A stretch of DNA of 8,601 nucleotides from an uncultured Selenomonadales bacterium (GTDB taxonomy: Bacteria; Bacillota_C; Negativicutes; Selenomonadales; Selenomonadaceae): contig CAMJNB010000037.1 in the NCBI GenBank assembly GCA_946407175.1, positions 1-8,601 on the forward strand, read 5' to 3'. A model generated the notes under the pieces. That model was given only the letters and a program-made list of their open reading frames with translations. It did no database searches and had not been told where the DNA came from. Positions 4,819 through 8,601 of this stretch are shown in pieces. The stretch's first letter is position 1. The number at the start of each line of letters is the position of its first letter. The position numbers and the translations under genes were made by a program.

Positions 4819-7152
4819 ATGTCTGAAGATAAAAATAACGGTCAAGATAAAAATAACGGTCAAAACAATCAGGAACTTGTACCGAGTGACGGCAACGCGG
4901 TGCAAAAGCCGGACGATAAAAACGGCGGCGAAAAAAAGCAAGCGCTTGCTAAGATAGACTTAGTGAAGGTTCCTGCAGATCAAGCAAATAAAAATCAAGT
5001 CAGCACGGACTTAAAATCAGAGGACGGCGGACGCGTAAACGGCATTGATACCGGTCTTGCCTGCCTTATCGCCATTGCGAAGTATTACAACATTCCCGCC
5101 GATTATCGGCAACTTGAACGCGCCTACGTGTTGGAAGAAGGCAGCGTAGATTTTACAACGCTTGTTCGTGCCGCTCATGAATTGAAGTTGAAGGCAAGGG
5201 CTTATCATGAATTGAAAGAATCCGATTTAGATCGCCTTGTCTACCCCGTGCTTATTCAGTTAAAATCCGGCAGAAAAGTCGTCATAACTACGATTAGAGA
5301 CGGCGATATTTACATAATGGACCCCGTCTTTTCGCAACAGCCGGTTAAAGCAGACAGGTATAAACTTCTGCTTGATTGGACGGGCGACGCGATTTTATTC
5401 ACGCGCAGATATGAACTGCCTAAAAAGGCGCAGAAATTCGGTTTCCGCTGGTTCCTGCCGGTCGTCACGAAGTACTTTCCCTTCCTGCGCAGTGTCCTCT
5501 TTATGTCATTGGTACTGCAAATTTTGGGTTTGGCGTCACCTTTCTTCGTACAAAACATAATCGATAAAGTATTGGTTCACCGCGCGGCTGATGCGTTGGA
5601 CATTTTCGTACTCGGTATGTTGACCTGTACGATTTTCAACACGTGGATAATGGGCGTGCGTTCGTACCTTTTCACAAATATCTGCTCGAAAATGGACGTT
5701 GCGCTAAGTTCACGGCTGTTTAAAAATATCACGGCGTTACCTTTAAGCTACTTCCAAAAGTGGCAGGTTGGTGACGTTGTATCACGTCTCGGCGAATTGC
5801 AGACTCTTCGTTCGTTTATGACGGGTTCAAGCTTGACTATACTTTTGGACATGGTTTTTGCCGTCATTTATTTCGGCGTCATGTTCCTGTACAGCCGCGT
5901 CTTGAGCGTCGTCGTACTCGTAATGATTCCGCTTTTCGTCATTTTAAATTTAGTCGTGGCGCCGATTTTTAAGCGTATGATTAACGAAAGATTTTTAATC
6001 GGCAGTGAAAACCGCTCCTTCCTCATCGAAACAATTACCGGCATTCACACGGTTAAAGCCACAAGCGTTGAAAATAATTTCATAAGACGCTATGAAGAGA
6101 TGCTGGCGCGGCTTGTAAAATCTTCACTCGCCGTAATAAATCTTGCCAACGTCGCAAATACTATCGGTACATTCCTTTTCAGCATGTTCAACCTGCTGAT
6201 TCTGTGGATTGGCTCCTACTACGTCATGGAAGGAGAAATTACAGTCGGTGAATTGATAGCTTTCCAAATGATTGCGGGACAGTTAATCGCGCCGGTTATG
6301 CGTTTAATTAACCAGTGGCAGTACTTCCAGCAAATTCGCGTATCAATGGACAGGCTCGGCGATATCATGAACGAAGAGACGGAACCTGCGTTTAACCCTT
6401 CGCGTACTACATTGCCGTCACTGCGCGGCGATATTGCGCTTGAAAAACTTGCTTTCAGCTACACGCCGGAAGGCGGCAAGGTTTTGGACAACATAAATAT
6501 CCGAATCCCCGCCGGTATGAAAGTCGGCATTGTCGGCAGATCGGGCAGCGGTAAATCGACGTTGACTAAATTAATACAGCGTCTGTTTTTACCGGAGACC
6601 GGCAGAATTTTAATTGACGGCGTTGATATCGCGCAGGTTGAACCGGCGTGGTTGCGTCGACAAATAGGCGTCGTGTTGCAGGACAGTAAGCTTTTCAGCG
6701 GCACGGTTGAAGAAAATATCCGCATTGCTTGCCCCAACGCAAGTCATGAAGACGTTGTACGCGCGGCGAAACTTGCAGGTGCCGATGACTTTATCAGCAA
6801 CTTTCCTCACGGCTATGAAACTTTCGTCGGTGAACGCGGCAGTTTGTTAAGCGGCGGTCAGCGTCAACGTGTTGCTATTGCACGCGCACTTATTACGGAC
6901 CCGCGCATTTTGATTTTTGACGAGGCTACGTCCGCGCTTGACTATGAGTCTGAAAATATCATTATGAGCAACATTGAGCCGATTGCACGCGGCCGTACAA
7001 TGCTGATGATTGCGCACCGCCTTTCCACCGTCCGAAATTGTGACGCCATTGTTGTTATCGACAAGGGCAGAATCATTGAGGCGGGTTCGCATGATGACTT
7101 GATGAAACGTAACGGCGCTTATTCAAAACTTTATCAAGCGCAGATGATTTAA
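4819..7152 (+). CDS. Type I secretion ABC exporter with C39-like domain (HlyB-like), copy 2
   Basis: This is the second inner-membrane exporter, 777 residues. It resembles copy 1 through the membrane and ATPase parts but carries about 70 extra N-terminal residues. These are hydrophilic and Asn/Lys/Asp/Gly-rich, and begin with a DKNNGQ duplication. The C39-like domain (about 72-195) has DTGLACL where peptidases have DCGLACL (Thr78) and GRKVV in place of GHYVV (Arg152), so it is also non-proteolytic. Membrane helices lie at about 220-500. Motifs are Walker A GRSGSGKST (573-581), Q621, signature LSGGQ (677-681), Walker B ILIFDE (697-702, Glu702) and His733. Both copies therefore have complete ATPase motifs. 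Start ATG 4819 has GAGGGAG (4803-4809) at 9 nt, overlapping the end of the adaptor gene. The two exporters could form a heterodimer, or each a homodimer with its own cargo; the sequence does not decide. Confidence 0.92.
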   Translation: MSEDKNNGQDKNNGQNNQELVPSDGNAVQKPDDKNGGEKKQALAKIDLVKVPADQANKNQVSTDLKSEDGGRVNGIDTGLACLIAIAKYYNIPADYRQLERAYVLEEGSVDFTTLVRAAHELKLKARAYHELKESDLDRLVYPVLIQLKSGRKVVITTIRDGDIYIMDPVFSQQPVKADRYKLLLDWTGDAILFTRRYELPKKAQKFGFRWFLPVVTKYFPFLRSVLFMSLVLQILGLASPFFVQNIIDKVLVHRAADALDIFVLGMLTCTIFNTWIMGVRSYLFTNICSKMDVALSSRLFKNITALPLSYFQKWQVGDVVSRLGELQTLRSFMTGSSLTILLDMVFAVIYFGVMFLYSRVLSVVVLVMIPLFVILNLVVAPIFKRMINERFLIGSENRSFLIETITGIHTVKATSVENNFIRRYEEMLARLVKSSLAVINLANVANTIGTFLFSMFNLLILWIGSYYVMEGEITVGELIAFQMIAGQLIAPVMRLINQWQYFQQIRVSMDRLGDIMNEETEPAFNPSRTTLPSLRGDIALEKLAFSYTPEGGKVLDNINIRIPAGMKVGIVGRSGSGKSTLTKLIQRLFLPETGRILIDGVDIAQVEPAWLRRQIGVVLQDSKLFSGTVEENIRIACPNASHEDVVRAAKLAGADDFISNFPHGYETFVGERGSLLSGGQRQRVAIARALITDPRILIFDEATSALDYESENIIMSNIEPIARGRTMLMIAHRLSTVRNCDAIVVIDKGRIIEAGSHDDLMKRNGAYSKLYQAQMI
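4828..4863 (+). repeat. Perfect 18-bp in-frame duplication at the exporter N-terminus
   Basis: GATAAAAATAACGGTCAA is present twice back to back (4828-4845 and 4846-4863), encoding DKNNGQ twice near the start of the second exporter. As a multiple of three it leaves the frame intact. It looks like a recent slippage product in a tolerant low-complexity tail. Confidence 0.95.
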
Positions 7153-7250
7153 TTACTCCTGTTAATTTCCATTACTCCTGTTAATTCCTATTACCCGCTG
7201 TTAATTTCTATTACCCGCTGCTGATTTTTATTTACCCGCTGATAATTTTT
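7152..7250. repeat. Five degenerate copies of a 19-21 bp unit
   Basis: Copies start at 7152, 7171, 7190, 7210 and 7230. The consensus is ATTACCCGCTGTTAATTTCT; the first two copies read ACTCCTG in place of ACCCGCTG. The first copy begins on the last base of the second exporter's stop codon. The unit is unrelated to the arrays at 2881-3012. The whole block fills most of the gap before the metalloprotease gene. Confidence 0.85.
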
Positions 7251-7268
7251 AAGCGGTTTAATTTTTTT
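7236..7268 (+). terminator. Weak terminator-like hairpin after the exporter
   Basis: CCGCT (7236-7240) pairs with AGCGG (7252-7256) over an 11-nt A/T-rich loop. TTTAA and then seven T residues (7262-7268) follow. The stem is only 5 bp, so termination would be partial at best. It could lower expression of the downstream gene relative to the exporter rather than separate them. Confidence 0.35.
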
Positions 7269-7299
7269 CAGCGATTTAAAATTTGAAAGGTGGATACCT

Positions 7300-8601
7300 A
7301 TGGCAACGGCAGTTGAAGTCATGAAAAATTTTTTTACCGTGTTGAAAGATTTTTCGGACGAAAACGGTAATTATGTCGGCGAAAGGGCGCTTGATAAGGC
7401 AGTACGCGCTGTCCTCGGCGTCAATGATTTAAAATTTTCTGTGGAAGCATTTAAGATGTTGCTTACCGCTGACGGAATTGAAGGCTATTCCGAGCTTGAT
7501 TCCGATACGCGCTTGGAAAAAGTCACCGGCATGGTGATTGGCGCAGATTACGATTATGAAGCCGATACCGGCGCGATAAGCGGTTCAAATGCAGGCGGCG
7601 CCGTCAAGAAAAATGCGGCTGACATTGTACCCGAATCAGGCGATTTATCTGTAGCGACACTTCCGGAGGAAGGTTCCACAACGCAAATTACGTATACCGG
7701 CGATGACGGCAAGTCTTTCACTTTTAATGTCAAGTGGCCGGAAAGTTTTTCAAAATTTGTTTCCGGTACGGCTGTGGACAGTACGACAGATCCCACTGAC
7801 CGTTTGAAGGATTCGCGTTTTCTTGTCGACCTCAACGATTTTGACGAGAATCAAGAATTTTACGCTGATGAATCCTTATGGTCTCTTTTTACCGACCATG
7901 CAACTTACGGCGACATGAAAAAATCTGCGCTTACGATTATGAAGGGCTTGAATACGTATTGGCTGCAAGCCGGCGCAAAACTCATTTATGATTCGTACGG
8001 CTTGGATTTTGACGGCAAGACGATTGAAATTCAGCTGATTGCCGACGGAGAGTTTACTACTTCGCATTTTACTACGGCGCGAAATACCGACAGCTTACCT
8101 TCCGATAATCTGATAATCGGCTTTAATATTGCAGGTTACGGCAAAATGGATGAGACTAATCCAAACGGGATTATGAAGCTTGGTTCGCACATACTGCATT
8201 TTTTTGACAGGATAGTTGCGCATGAAATGGTACACGCGGCGATGTTGGCAAGCGGGACTTTAAAACTTTCCGGCATGCCGAAATTTTTTATTGAAGGCGT
8301 GGCGGATTTAATTCAAGGCGACGATGATTTTAATTCTGAACATACAGCAGAGATCAGATATTTCTTTCAAAATAGCGATACCTTAGTTCAAGCTTTGTCT
8401 TATGATGAATCAAACGGTTCTAGCTATTCTGCCGGTGATGCGTACCTGCGTTTTATTGCGAAAGCTGCCGCCGATACAAATATTTTTGTTGGGACGGATG
8501 AAAATAAAAATCAGACGATAAATTTTGACGGCAACACTACGATTATCACGAATTACGACGAATCCAATACCATTAACTACGCGACGAATTTTGTTGCGGC
8601 A
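7300..8601 (+). CDS. Predicted T1SS-exported zinc metalloprotease, 3' end outside window
   Basis: The frame is open from ATG 7300 to the window edge (434 codons, no stop). AAAGGTGG (7286-7293) lies 6 nt ahead of the start. The protein is acidic, has no cysteine in the visible part and has no signal peptide, features usual for T1SS cargo. Residues 1-85 look helical (FSDENGNYVGERALDKAVRA). A Gly/Asn-rich linker follows (about 88-104), then a beta-rich stretch YTGDDGKSFTFNVKWPESF (132-150). The protease region includes HEMVH at 308-312 (zinc ligands His308 and His312, catalytic Glu309). FFIEGVAD (329-336) follows, where Glu332, 20 residues after His312, is the likely third ligand, as in gluzincin-type peptidases. 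Its place directly after the secretion operon makes it the likely cargo. The protease class and any C-terminal RTX repeats remain unseen; the zinc-site call is firm, the family name is not. Confidence 0.8.
   Translation, partial: MATAVEVMKNFFTVLKDFSDENGNYVGERALDKAVRAVLGVNDLKFSVEAFKMLLTADGIEGYSELDSDTRLEKVTGMVIGADYDYEADTGAISGSNAGGAVKKNAADIVPESGDLSVATLPEEGSTTQITYTGDDGKSFTFNVKWPESFSKFVSGTAVDSTTDPTDRLKDSRFLVDLNDFDENQEFYADESLWSLFTDHATYGDMKKSALTIMKGLNTYWLQAGAKLIYDSYGLDFDGKTIEIQLIADGEFTTSHFTTARNTDSLPSDNLIIGFNIAGYGKMDETNPNGIMKLGSHILHFFDRIVAHEMVHAAMLASGTLKLSGMPKFFIEGVADLIQGDDDFNSEHTAEIRYFFQNSDTLVQALSYDESNGSSYSAGDAYLRFIAKAAADTNIFVGTDENKNQTINFDGNTTIITNYDESNTINYATNFVAA

Noticed and set aside
4432..4941. 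169-codon minus-strand frame
   Set aside because: It is antisense to the adaptor and exporter genes, with no ribosome-binding site and an unconvincing composition; the + strand genes are clear family members.
742..7152. Bacteriocin exporters with processing C39 peptidase
   Set aside because: Both N-terminal domains lack the catalytic Cys (Thr instead) and His, so leader cleavage is not expected; no double-glycine leader peptide gene was seen either.
7277..7282. TAAAAT as a -10 box for the metalloprotease gene
   Set aside because: It is too close to the ribosome-binding site (7286-7293), so a transcript would start within it; there is also no good -35 hexamer.

Overview
The window looks like chromosomal DNA of a diderm Firmicute of the Negativicutes (Selenomonas/Veillonella type). 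The basis is inference from two things. The S21 ribosomal protein resembles those of low-to-mid-GC Firmicutes. It sits beside a HlyB/HlyD-type type I secretion system (T1SS), which needs an outer membrane, and the Shine-Dalgarno sequences are strong and Firmicute-like. No rRNA, tRNA, IS transposase or CRISPR array was recognised.

Layout, all genes on the + strand. 1-145: imperfect repeats, including a 14-bp perfect hairpin. 147-405: a near-consensus promoter and rpsU (GTG start). 406-741: non-coding spacer with a strong Rho-independent terminator and a possible 12-codon ORF. 742-2880: first T1SS ABC exporter. 2881-3012: two tandem arrays (15-bp and 8-bp units). 3031-3390: a four-helix-bundle/23S-IVP-type gene, flanked on its right by the same repeat motif (3407-3442). 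3460-4815: HlyD-type periplasmic adaptor. 4819-7152: second ABC exporter. 7152-7268: five degenerate 20-bp repeats ending in a weak terminator-like hairpin. 7300 to the window edge: a large cysteine-free protein without a signal peptide, carrying a zinc metalloprotease HExxH site and still open at 8601.

Functional reading. The two exporters both have an N-terminal C39-like domain that has lost the peptidase Cys and His, so they belong to the HlyB-like (non-processing) class. With the single HlyD adaptor they would form an inner-membrane T1SS complex. The outer-membrane TolC-like partner is not in the window. The downstream metalloprotease is the obvious candidate cargo; its C-terminal secretion signal or RTX repeats, if any, lie beyond the window.

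The least ordinary parts are the four-helix-bundle gene sitting inside a GATC-rich repeat array in the middle of the secretion operon, the presence of a different tandem-repeat family in most intergenic gaps, and the paired, non-identical exporters sharing one adaptor.
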